From: Anaerolineae bacterium
GTDB taxonomy: Bacteria > Chloroflexota > Anaerolineae > Promineifilales > Promineifilaceae
NCBI GenBank assembly: GCA_019637635.1
Contig: JAHBVI010000001.1
Coordinates: forward strand, 1 to 64,000
DNA length: 64,000 bases
Reading direction: 5' to 3'
Shown here: in pieces, positions 27,805-35,431 of the stretch
How positions within the stretch are numbered: the first letter of the stretch is position 1
Layout of the letters: the number at the start of each line of letters is the position of its first letter
Notes under the pieces: generated by a model
Database searches by the model: none
What the model was told of the DNA's origin: nothing
The model's input: the letters and a program-made list of their open reading frames with translations, nothing else
Made by a program: the position numbers and the translations under genes

Positions 27805-28639
27805 AAAACGCTTCCGCCGAATAAACATCATCCATCGTCACCAAAATATCATTCAACTCAGTCACTTCGTCGGCAATTTCCTGGCGCAGCCGCCGCGCCC
27901 GCGCCCGGTCTATGTCTTTGGCCTCGAATAACATGGTCTGGGAGTAGATGGTGCCCAGGTGGGTGAGGGAATTTTCCAGTTGCAGCCGCGCCCGTTTGAT
28001 GGTGTTGTCCAGCGTGTCCAGAGTGCGCAACTGACTGTGCAACCCTTCTATTGTTTCTTCTAGTTGCTGTTTCACGGCCGTGTCCCGTGTACCCTCTTTC
28101 TCCCGCTGTAACTGCCGCAGCCGTTCCTCGGCCCGTTTGCGGTCGCGCTCCAAAACGGTGGCGTCATTTTGATAGTTGTCAATGCGCAGCGCCAGATCAT
28201 AGATATTTTCCAGCCAGTCATCAATCTGGCCCAGCGTCTCGGTCAATTCATCGCGCAAGACGGTATCAGTGCGTTTGTTAATGCCCTCTTGGATGCGCGC
28301 CCGATAATCCAGCGCCTCGGCCATACGCTGCTGCAAATACTTGTCTTTGAGCCGCTCCGGTTTATAGTCGTGGCGCAGCACTTTGGCGGCTACCTGGCGT
28401 TTGAATTCCGGGTCGGTCAGGCTGCTGGCAACTAAGGCGGCTTCTACGGCCGTGCCCCCCAACAACCATACCAGCGGCGGCAGCAGCCCAATAATAGCGG
28501 CATCGCTAAATACGGCGGAAGCAGCCGTCAGCAGGATCGTGGCGGCAATGACCACGGCGCTTTCCGGCCGAAAAATAGCCTCTTGAAACAGGGCATTGCG
28601 GACTCGTTTTTCCAGGGATGCACGGGTGTCGTTTGTCAT
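27803..28639 (-). CDS. Membrane-anchored coiled-coil protein
   Basis: A 278-residue protein with two membrane helices near residues 28-46 and 50-70 and a long charged coiled coil (about 75-260, e.g. LERDRKRAEERLRQLQREKE). No family was recognised. It lies in a minus-strand series with a TPR/zinc-ribbon membrane protein and PspA, all with similar coiled-coil or membrane-surface character. An envelope-stress role is an inference from that company only. The start ATG at 28639 precedes TNDTRASLEK. Confidence 0.75.
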   Translation of the reverse strand: MTNDTRASLEKRVRNALFQEAIFRPESAVVIAATILLTAASAVFSDAAIIGLLPPLVWLLGGTAVEAALVASSLTDPEFKRQVAAKVLRHDYKPERLKDKYLQQRMAEALDYRARIQEGINKRTDTVLRDELTETLGQIDDWLENIYDLALRIDNYQNDATVLERDRKRAEERLRQLQREKEGTRDTAVKQQLEETIEGLHSQLRTLDTLDNTIKRARLQLENSLTHLGTIYSQTMLFEAKDIDRARARRLRQEIADEVTELNDILVTMDDVYSAEAF

Positions 28640-28680
28640 GGTTAGAGATTGGAGAATGGAGATTGGCTAAGCGCGCACAT

Positions 28681-29856
28681 CTACTCCCTTTTTTGTTGTG
28701 CCTGTTGTTGCACGGTATGTAGCAGGCGCGTAATTTCGGCCTGGGTGTCTGGATGGGAAGCCAGACGCTGTGCGCTTTGTAATACATCCAAACTGCGGGC
28801 ATAAAAACCGAGCCGGGCATACGCTTCACCTAAGGCGCGCTGGTAGGTGATGCGTGTTGGCTCCAGAGCTACGGCCCGCTGCCAGTTGAGTACGGCCGTG
28901 GCCCACAACCCACTTTTGGTCAGGCGCTGCGCCGCGCCGTGATATTCGCTGGCATGGCGCAGCCCTTTGGTGACGGCAGCCTCTTGCCGGAAGCGCACCC
29001 GGTCAAAATCCGGCGCGGCGCGCAGGGCAAACAGCAGCGCCAGCGCCGCCATTGCCACCTGCAATCCTTTGATAATTTTCCACGTACCCCGCGTTACCGG
29101 TTCGACGATCCCCTGGATGGCTGCATCCAGACGGTCAAAGGCAACGGCGCTGAGGTCGGGATCGATCAGCAGTTGGGCAATACCGGCAATCATAATGAGG
29201 ATCAACACCATGATGGCCAGGATATTGGCCCAATACTGGCGGAAATTGAGGCACACGGCCGTTACCAACAACAGCACCATCATCAAAGCGCCGGTAATCA
29301 CCACCAGCGGGTTTTGCAGCGTCACGGCGCTGTACCCAATCTGCGCGGCATAGGTGACGGCAACGGCCGTCATGGTGAACCAATACAAGACCAGATTGCT
29401 GCTGGGGGTGGCATAGCGGTAAAGCTGCACCACCAAATGGTGATGGCAGGCCGGGCAGCGTGTGTCGTCGGGGGTGATGGGGGCGGCGCAGAAGCCGCAC
29501 AAGGGGATGTTTTGTGACCAGACATCATCGAATTGTTCATGCTGTTGATAGATAATCTGGGGGGATGTGGTGGCGGCAACGGCCGTGACGGGGGCAACGG
29601 CCGTGCTGCCATTATCCAGGCCAATCAACATCCGCCGGGCGGCGGCGTTTTCCGGGTTCAGCGCCAGCACATTTTCCAGGCAAGTACGTTTGTCGGCATC
29701 TTCTTCTACCACCCGGCTCAACCAGAGCCAGCCGCGTTCATTATCCTCAGCCGCGTCTACGACCTTCAGCAGGAGCAGACGGGCCTTTTCTGGCTGGCCT
29801 TCTTTAACGGCCGTGATCCCATCTTGCAGCCAACGCTCAACCTCAATTTCGGTCAT
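28681..29856 (-). CDS. TPR and zinc-ribbon membrane protein
   Basis: A 391-residue protein. Residues 1-80 look like TPR helices (ITAVKEGQPEKARLLLLKVV); about 125-145 carry a zinc ribbon with two Cys pairs (CGFCAAP, CPACHHH); three or four membrane helices follow between 155 and 280. The C-terminus has further TPR-like helices (LGEAYARLGFYARSLDVLQ). Proteins of this layout recur in Chloroflexota, but I know no function. The minus-strand order is this gene and then the coiled-coil gene, 41 bases apart. Confidence 0.75.
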   Translation of the reverse strand: MTEIEVERWLQDGITAVKEGQPEKARLLLLKVVDAAEDNERGWLWLSRVVEEDADKRTCLENVLALNPENAAARRMLIGLDNGSTAVAPVTAVAATTSPQIIYQQHEQFDDVWSQNIPLCGFCAAPITPDDTRCPACHHHLVVQLYRYATPSSNLVLYWFTMTAVAVTYAAQIGYSAVTLQNPLVVITGALMMVLLLVTAVCLNFRQYWANILAIMVLILIMIAGIAQLLIDPDLSAVAFDRLDAAIQGIVEPVTRGTWKIIKGLQVAMAALALLFALRAAPDFDRVRFRQEAAVTKGLRHASEYHGAAQRLTKSGLWATAVLNWQRAVALEPTRITYQRALGEAYARLGFYARSLDVLQSAQRLASHPDTQAEITRLLHTVQQQAQQKRE

Positions 29857-29907
29857 GGTAGTTTAGCACACCGTTAAACAAGTCTTCTTAACCTTAAAAC
29901 CTTACCT

Positions 29908-29993
29908 GTCATTCCGAGCGTAGTCTGCGGAGCGAGGAATCTTTCTCCTGGAACACCACGGAAGATTCCTCGTCGAAGACTCCTCGGAATGAC
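29908..29993. repeat. TCATTCCGAG inverted repeat, second copy
   Basis: GTCATTCCGAG and CTCGGAATGAC form the ends; GAGGAATCTTTCTCC and GGAAGATTCCTCG form inner arms. It belongs to the same family as 25387-25495 and lies upstream of the TPR/zinc-ribbon gene. Confidence 0.8.
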
Positions 29994-30043
29994 ACGAGAA
30001 AGTTCATGTTATTTTCTTAACAGTGTATTTAGGGAGATTGATT

Positions 30044-30075
30044 AGAGATTGGAGATTCGTCAATCTCCAATCTCT
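30044..30075. repeat. GGAGATT-family hairpin after pspA
   Basis: AGAGATTGGAGATT and AATCTCCAATCTCT pair perfectly around a CGTC loop, a few bases beyond the pspA stop codon on the minus strand. Confidence 0.8.
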
Positions 30076-30083
30076 ACCTAACT

Positions 30084-30824
30084 TTATTCCCCAGCCGCCG
30101 CTGCCGATTCGTCTGCGGCGCGTTCTTCTTGTTTGTAAACGGACGGCTCGGCCAACCCTAACCGCCGCTTGCGCTCTTCCAATTGAATGTCCAACTCAGC
30201 CTTGCCCAGGGACGTGTCCATCTGGCTATCCAGGCGGCTGGCGTACATTTCACTGTGGGCAGAGGCTTTGTCTAGCCGTGAGCGAATAGATTCACCCAGC
30301 CGGGCAATGTCGGCGTCGCCCACCCCTTCCAGATCGTCCAGGCTTTTGATGGCTTTGACGGTGGCTTCCTTAGATTTGGCCAGCCGCAGCAGCGCTTCCA
30401 ACTCCTGCTGCTCCTGGCGGATGGTGACCAGTTTGGCCTGCAATTTCAGGCGGGCATTGAGCAGCGCCTCATATTCGCGCTGTTGCCGCACCCACTGTTC
30501 GTGATATTGTTCTTCCAGGCGGCGGGTAGTATTGAGTTCGTTTTGGGCGGCGCGGGCCAGATCCGGTTTGCCCTGCATCAGCAGCATATCAATGTTCCGG
30601 TCAAGTTGGTCGCCTTTCTTTTTATACTCGTTGTATTTGCGTTCCATGGTTTTGACTTCACCGCCAACGGTGGCGGCCGCGTCTTCCAGGTCATCCAGAT
30701 TTTTTTCGGCGTCGCGGATGTATTGTTTCATTACCGCCGGGGAGTTGGCTTGCAGCGCCTGGTCTACCATCGCGTGCAAATTTGCCTGGATGAGGGTTTG
30801 GGTTTTTTCCAATAATGAGGCCAT
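30084..30824 (-). CDS. pspA: PspA/IM30 (ESCRT-III-like) membrane-stress protein
   Basis: A 246-residue protein from ATG at 30824 (MASLLEKTQTLIQANLHAMV), preceded by AAAGGAGAACT. It is almost entirely helical and coiled, with the family's AVMKQYIRDAEKNLDDLE segment near residues 28-45. PspA binds stressed membranes from the cytoplasm, forms rods and limits proton leakage. The Ala/Glu-rich C-terminus after residue 225 is variable in the family. Neighbouring membrane/coiled-coil genes and the hybrid kinase suggest an envelope-stress group; that link is an inference. Confidence 0.9.
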   Translation of the reverse strand: MASLLEKTQTLIQANLHAMVDQALQANSPAVMKQYIRDAEKNLDDLEDAAATVGGEVKTMERKYNEYKKKGDQLDRNIDMLLMQGKPDLARAAQNELNTTRRLEEQYHEQWVRQQREYEALLNARLKLQAKLVTIRQEQQELEALLRLAKSKEATVKAIKSLDDLEGVGDADIARLGESIRSRLDKASAHSEMYASRLDSQMDTSLGKAELDIQLEERKRRLGLAEPSVYKQEERAADESAAAAGE

Positions 30825-30849
30825 GAATAGTTCTCCTTTATAAGTTTGC

Positions 30850-30882
30850 AAAAGTTCAACTTTTCCTAAAAGTTGAACTTTT
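30850..30882 (-). terminator. 15-bp hairpin after the hybrid kinase gene
   Basis: AAAAGTTCAACTTTT and AAAAGTTGAACTTTT are complementary around three bases. On the minus strand it follows the kinase stop by 100 bases and ends in T-rich sequence. It also lies upstream of pspA. The rest of the 30825-30981 gap shows nothing else. Confidence 0.6.
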
Positions 30883-30981
30883 TACGCCAGCAATGCCCAT
30901 TGTAAAGCATGGTAACAGGTTGAACAAGTGAGGGTGAATTGTCGGGTGTGCGGATTGTTTGTTGAGGAGCAGGGTGCGCCC

Positions 30982-33315
30982 TCAGGTGGGCACGTGGATG
31001 GGTAAGGTGATGGTGAAACAACTGCCGCTTTCACCGCTTTCACCGCTTTCGCCGCTTTCGGGGGAGAATTGGCCGCTGAGACGGCCGTGATGCAGCGCCA
31101 CATACTGTTTAACAATGTGCAGGCTGGCGGCATAGTCGGGGGCGTCAATCAGGTTGATCTCCTCAGACGCCAGGACTTGTTGAAAGCAGGCCAATGCCGC
31201 TGCCTGGATGGGGGCGACGGTCGTGACCGATACATGCACTTCTTCCTCCTCCTGGCTGAGCGATATGTTGGCGGCAGGTGGGCGTGTTTCCGCCTGGGTG
31301 ATGCTGAATCTTAACAGGCGTTCGACGCAGTCAGACAACATGCGGGAATTGCCAAAGATGGTGGGGGTTTCCGGCAGAAAGGTACAGGTGACCACTGTTT
31401 CCGGGTGGTATTGACGGCCGTATACCTGGCTTAACTCATACAGCAGCAACCCAAACGCGGCGATGGGCTGCGCTTCCCAGGTGTAAGAAACGGTGGCCTC
31501 GCCGGTTTGCAATTCGGCCAGGGTAATCAAATCCTTCACAAGCTCGTTCAGACGTTCGCTCCCTTTTTTGATTTCAACTAAGGAAGCGGCCAGTTCCTCT
31601 GGCGATTCAACGCTGTCTAATCCCTGGGCCAGTTTGAGGGTGTGAACATTGACGGCCGTCAGGGGGTGCATCATTTCTCGTGTCACCAGGTTCAAAATCC
31701 CCCGCTTCAGCACCTCAAAATCCGCTTGCACCAACTGCTGCGATTGGAAATGTTTGTCCAGCCGTTTTTCCACCAGTTTTAGCACATCATCCGGTTCATA
31801 GGGCTTGATGATATATTCTTCCACACCCAGCCGCCGGCCTTTGTATTCGTCTTGTTTTTCGCCTTTGGCCGTTAGAAAGATAAAGGGAACATGCACCCAT
31901 TGCGGATTTTCGCGTACCGTTTGCAGGAATTGGTACCCGTCCATTTGGGGCATCATAATGTCAGAAATAATCAAATCTGGTTGGTGGTCTTGTAAAATTT
32001 CCAACCCTTCACGGCCGTTCGTGGCTGTTAAGATGTGCAGGTCATACCGTCCCTCAAACAGCAGGAGCAAATCGGCCAGGCCGTGTAACAGGTTTTCTTC
32101 ATCTTCCACCAGCAGCAAGGTGGCCGGGATGCGGTTGTTAGCCGGGCGCACCGGCCACTCACCCTCAGGCGCATACATGGGCAGCAGTACGGTAAAAACG
32201 CTGCCATTATTCTCTTCACTATGCAACACAATACGGCCGTGATGCAATTCCACCAGATCGCGGGCAATGGTCAACCCCATGCCCGCCCCCTGCTGCTCCA
32301 TCAACGAGCGGTTATACTGCTCAAATAAATCAAAAATTCGTTCATGCATGGCCGCCGGAATGCCCAACCCCGTGTCGCTGAAAGCCACGCCCACCTCATG
32401 TCCTTGTGTAAAAACTGTCACCTGTACCAGCCGCTTCCGGCCCGTCACCGGCGCCGTAAACTTGATGGCATTGTTCAGCAGGGCGTCAAAAGCTGTTTGC
32501 AACCCGGCAGCGTCACCCCAAAAAGAGGGCGCCCGCGTCGCCGGTTCAAAGAGAATGGTCACCTGCTCCTCATCGGCAAACGGCCGTTGCCCATCAATAA
32601 CTGCCTGCACCAGACCATTCAAATCATCAATCCGATGACGGCGCTGCGCAAACTGCTGCGCCATCGCGCCGCTGCGCAGTTCAATAACCTGAATCAGCGC
32701 GCCCACCAGATTCGTCAGCCGCACACAGCCCGTTTGAATCCCATGTAAATACTCGCCATAATTCCGGTCAGCCTGGCGCGTTTCCAGGCTATTCAGGTAG
32801 TGATCCAGCATATCGTAATAAGCTGTCACGTAAGTGAGCGGGGTTCTAAACTCATGGTTTAGAATCTGCATCATATTCTTTTTCAACGATTCCAGGGTTT
32901 GCTCCCGGCGTTTGCGCCGCTCAAAACTACGATCCAACTGCGTCTGGATCAATTCGGCCAGTTCCCCCATCACAAAAGGTTTTGTCAGATACAGGTCGGC
33001 GTCACTCAACCGCCCTTTGCGCACATCTAGCTCTTTGCCTCGCGCCGTCAGGAAAATAAAAGGAATGTGTGTCCAGTCCGGGTTCTGGCGTACATAGCGC
33101 AAAAATTCAAAACCATCCATGCCCGGCATCATAATATCAGACACAATCAAATCCACCGGATGTTGCCTCATCATCTCCAGCGCAATCTGACCATTCCCGG
33201 CTTTTAGGGGGCGCAAATTGTAGCGAGAGGGGAAAACCTCCAGAGCATCGGCTATGCCGTTCAGCATATCTACATCATCTTCTACGATGAGGATGGTCAC
33301 CACACGACTTTTCAT
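30982..33315 (-). CDS. Hybrid sensor kinase with two receivers and a degenerate second kinase
   Basis: About 777 residues from ATG at 33315 (MKSRVVTILIVED). Receiver 1 (about 5-125) has the phospho-Asp in DLIVSDIMMPG. Kinase 1 has the H-box NHEFRTPL (about 158) and a complete ATPase with DTGLGIP. Receiver 2 (about 405-525) has DLIISDIMMPQ. A second H-box-like segment reads TREMMHPLT, with Arg where the phospho-His should be. The tail before the last strand holds repeated Ser-Gly-Glu. No membrane helix or sensor domain is seen, so signals must come through the receivers. No separate output regulator lies nearby. Confidence 0.9.
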   Translation of the reverse strand: MKSRVVTILIVEDDVDMLNGIADALEVFPSRYNLRPLKAGNGQIALEMMRQHPVDLIVSDIMMPGMDGFEFLRYVRQNPDWTHIPFIFLTARGKELDVRKGRLSDADLYLTKPFVMGELAELIQTQLDRSFERRKRREQTLESLKKNMMQILNHEFRTPLTYVTAYYDMLDHYLNSLETRQADRNYGEYLHGIQTGCVRLTNLVGALIQVIELRSGAMAQQFAQRRHRIDDLNGLVQAVIDGQRPFADEEQVTILFEPATRAPSFWGDAAGLQTAFDALLNNAIKFTAPVTGRKRLVQVTVFTQGHEVGVAFSDTGLGIPAAMHERIFDLFEQYNRSLMEQQGAGMGLTIARDLVELHHGRIVLHSEENNGSVFTVLLPMYAPEGEWPVRPANNRIPATLLLVEDEENLLHGLADLLLLFEGRYDLHILTATNGREGLEILQDHQPDLIISDIMMPQMDGYQFLQTVRENPQWVHVPFIFLTAKGEKQDEYKGRRLGVEEYIIKPYEPDDVLKLVEKRLDKHFQSQQLVQADFEVLKRGILNLVTREMMHPLTAVNVHTLKLAQGLDSVESPEELAASLVEIKKGSERLNELVKDLITLAELQTGEATVSYTWEAQPIAAFGLLLYELSQVYGRQYHPETVVTCTFLPETPTIFGNSRMLSDCVERLLRFSITQAETRPPAANISLSQEEEEVHVSVTTVAPIQAAALACFQQVLASEEINLIDAPDYAASLHIVKQYVALHHGRLSGQFSPESGESGESGESGSCFTITLPIHVPT
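31024..31062. repeat. 9-bp tandem repeat in the kinase C-terminus
   Basis: About four copies of CGCTTTCAC-type units encode the Gly-Glu-Ser repeats in the last 20 residues of the kinase. The copy number could vary by slippage without shifting the frame. Confidence 0.7.
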
Positions 33316-33404
33316 GGGTGCATTATAGCATAAGCCAGGAGGCAAACTGAGAGGAACAAAGTACCCAAACGAGGCGACACGTGGGCGGTGGGAGGAACTA
33401 CAAA

Positions 33405-33452
33405 AGACCTGACAGGGTTTTAACCCGGCTGGTAATAAACCCTGTCAGGTCT
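33405..33452 (-). terminator. CCTGACAGG-family hairpin after the LPQTG gene
   Basis: AGACCTGACAGGGTTT and AAACCCTGTCAGGTCT form a perfect 16-bp stem with a 16-nt loop. It lies 23 bases beyond the stop of the minus-strand LPQTG gene and upstream of the kinase gene, so it probably separates the two transcripts. Confidence 0.65.
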
Positions 33453-33474
33453 GGGCGTTGAAGGCACCTTCCGC

Positions 33475-34212
33475 TTAATTTGTGCGCAATCGGTGGGCCG
33501 CAAATAGGACGACCACCAGGAGCAAGCCGATCAGGGCAATGGCCCATGTTTCCAGGCCGGTTTGCGGCAAGGCGCCGGTTTGGGAACCGGCGACTGTGGT
33601 TGGCGTGCTGCCGGCGACAATCACGCTGCCGCTGCTGCCGGCGCCGGTATCACCACTACCACCACCGGCAACGGCCGTGCCGCCGCTCTCACCGCCACTG
33701 CCGGCAACGGCCGTGCCAATGATAATTGTACCGGGAACGCCTTCACCACCCGCACCCGGCGCCGTTTCCTCATCACCACCCGCGCCCGCTTCTTCCCCAT
33801 CGCCTGTTTCCGCGCCATCCGTAGACCCCTCGTCGCCCCCAGTTCCCACCGAACCCAATACGCTGGTTGGGGTGGCGGTGGCTACTTCGGCCACAGCGGC
33901 CGGCGTGCTGGTATTGGTGGCCTGTGGTTCTGGCGTCTGCGTGGGTGCGGCCTGCGCCGTTTCTGTTTCGATGATGAACTGGGCGATGGCCGTGTTTGTT
34001 ACCATCACAATGGCATTTTGTGTTTCAATGGCCGAAATTTCGGTCGAATTGGTTGTGCCGCTGTTGTCCAACATCATCAACACGACCACACAGGCAGCAG
34101 CTAACACAAACACGGTTATCAATGCCCCAGCAGCCATCAAAAATGGCCGATTACTCGATGCACTTCCTTCTTCTTCTACCAGATACTCATCATCCGCGAA
34201 TTCATCTTCCAT
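33475..34212 (-). CDS. Surface protein with LPQTG sorting signal
   Basis: A 245-residue protein. An acidic cytoplasmic N-terminus (MEDEFADDEYLVEEE) is followed by a membrane helix (about 25-48). A Thr/Gly/Ala/Ser low-complexity stalk comes next, and then a C-terminal LPQTG, a hydrophobic helix and the basic tail HRLRTN. The tail matches the cell-wall sorting signal recognised by sortases, but the N-terminal helix is not a cleavable signal, which is unusual. It starts 70 bases after the KOW/barrel gene and may be the last gene of the MutL operon. No sortase is in the window. Start chosen: ATG at 34212 with GGAGGCAACCA before it. Confidence 0.8.
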   Translation of the reverse strand: MEDEFADDEYLVEEEGSASSNRPFLMAAGALITVFVLAAACVVVLMMLDNSGTTNSTEISAIETQNAIVMVTNTAIAQFIIETETAQAAPTQTPEPQATNTSTPAAVAEVATATPTSVLGSVGTGGDEGSTDGAETGDGEEAGAGGDEETAPGAGGEGVPGTIIIGTAVAGSGGESGGTAVAGGGSGDTGAGSSGSVIVAGSTPTTVAGSQTGALPQTGLETWAIALIGLLLVVVLFAAHRLRTN

Positions 34213-34282
34213 TGGTTGCCTCCATTTAACCCGGCGGTGGCGCGGTCAAAAAAAAGACCGGCCACAGCGAGAATAATGACTC

Positions 34283-35341
34283 CTAAATAATAACGTCCAC
34301 ATTGGCAAAGGGCGTGAAGACCACCTGCCCATCGGCCAGACGAATGTTGGCCCCCTGCGCTTTGGCGCCGGTTGCCAGCAATTGTGACAGCATGAAAATT
34401 TCAACCACTTCCCCGGTTTGCCCCACAAAAGGGGCACGCAGCAGGCGTACTTTTTGCCCAATTTGCAGCGGTTTGTTGGCCTGCACGGCTTCGCTGCTGG
34501 GGGTAGCCGGTTCGGGGATAATGATCTCTGGTCGCTGGCCCCGGCTGGCGTCATAATTGGCAAAGAGCGAAGTTTCGCGCCCTTCTACTTGCTGCAGCAG
34601 GCCAAATATAACGGGGGACATGCTTTGTTTGCCAACGCCATCGGTTAAAATGATGGGGTATTTCAACCCGTAAGCAGCATCGCATAAATCAGCGGTCATA
34701 CTGCCGGCAATGATTCCGGCTACGGCCATTTCTTGCGCCAGGTGCAGCACTTCTTCATGTTCCAACCTGCCCACTGCCAAAATGTGTTTATTTACTTCAC
34801 CTGTCAGTTGATCTTTGGCTAAGAAGCCGTTGTTGCTGCGCGACATGATCTTCAACTTGCCGTGGTTTTCTTTGCGTGATCCCCAAATACCTTGAATGAA
34901 AGCGCCATAAGTTTCAATGACCACGCCTCTGTCACCCACATGGCTGACCACTTTGCCAGAAACCAGGGCAGGTGTTTCTACCCAATCGGCAGCTTGTTGG
35001 ATGAAGATACGGCCGTTAATCACATCATATAATTCACCGGCCACAGGGGATATAACCTGCCGGGCGCGCAGCCCTTTTTTCTGCGCCAGAACGGTACCTT
35101 CATCTACCGCAGAATTTTTTTCCACGATGACAAGTTCATTTACCTTTTCTGGTGGCACACCTAAAATCTGGCCGGCATCTACGATGACAAAAACGGTTTG
35201 CATTGGCGTGCGGGCCACGATCTGGCCGGGGGTGACTTCCGTGCCAATTTTTACAATCATTTCCCCGCTTTGCGGCAATACCCGCTCGCGGCGAATTTTC
35301 ATATGCGGCTGAATAATGGTTGTGCGTGTGTAATGTTCCAT
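34283..35341 (-). CDS. Barrel-sandwich hybrid plus KOW-like protein beside MutL
   Basis: About 352 residues from ATG at 35341 (MEHYTRTTIIQP). The N-terminal 140 residues look like biotinyl/lipoyl-type barrel-sandwich modules (SGEMIVKIGTEVTPGQIVAR, then SPVAGELYD) but lack a biotin- or lipoyl-lysine motif. The middle is mixed alpha/beta. The end has a KOW-like SH3 segment (GQKVRLLRAPFVGQTGEVVE). No signal or membrane helix is seen. It follows the MutL-type gene after a 90-base gap containing a hairpin, and shares its orientation. I know no function for such a protein. Confidence 0.75.
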   Translation of the reverse strand: MEHYTRTTIIQPHMKIRRERVLPQSGEMIVKIGTEVTPGQIVARTPMQTVFVIVDAGQILGVPPEKVNELVIVEKNSAVDEGTVLAQKKGLRARQVISPVAGELYDVINGRIFIQQAADWVETPALVSGKVVSHVGDRGVVIETYGAFIQGIWGSRKENHGKLKIMSRSNNGFLAKDQLTGEVNKHILAVGRLEHEEVLHLAQEMAVAGIIAGSMTADLCDAAYGLKYPIILTDGVGKQSMSPVIFGLLQQVEGRETSLFANYDASRGQRPEIIIPEPATPSSEAVQANKPLQIGQKVRLLRAPFVGQTGEVVEIFMLSQLLATGAKAQGANIRLADGQVVFTPFANVDVII

Positions 35342-35351
35342 GATTGCTCGC

Positions 35352-35413
35352 AGACCTGACAGGTTTTCACCAGTTCGATTTGGAACCCCATAGGTCAAAA
35401 ACCTGTCAGGTCT
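35352..35413 (-). repeat. CCTGACAGG-family hairpin between MutL and KOW genes
   Basis: AGACCTGACAGGTTTT and AAAACCTGTCAGGTCT form a perfect 16-bp stem with a 30-nt loop. The stem lies inside the operon, directly before the KOW-protein start codon, so it may reduce or tune downstream expression. Confidence 0.7.
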
Positions 35414-35431
35414 TATTTCTTCGCCTCGCCA

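Noticed and set aside
33482-34276. 264-codon plus-strand frame with Pro/Ala/Thr-rich product
   Set aside because: It is the antisense reading of the Gly/Thr-rich stalk of the LPQTG protein.
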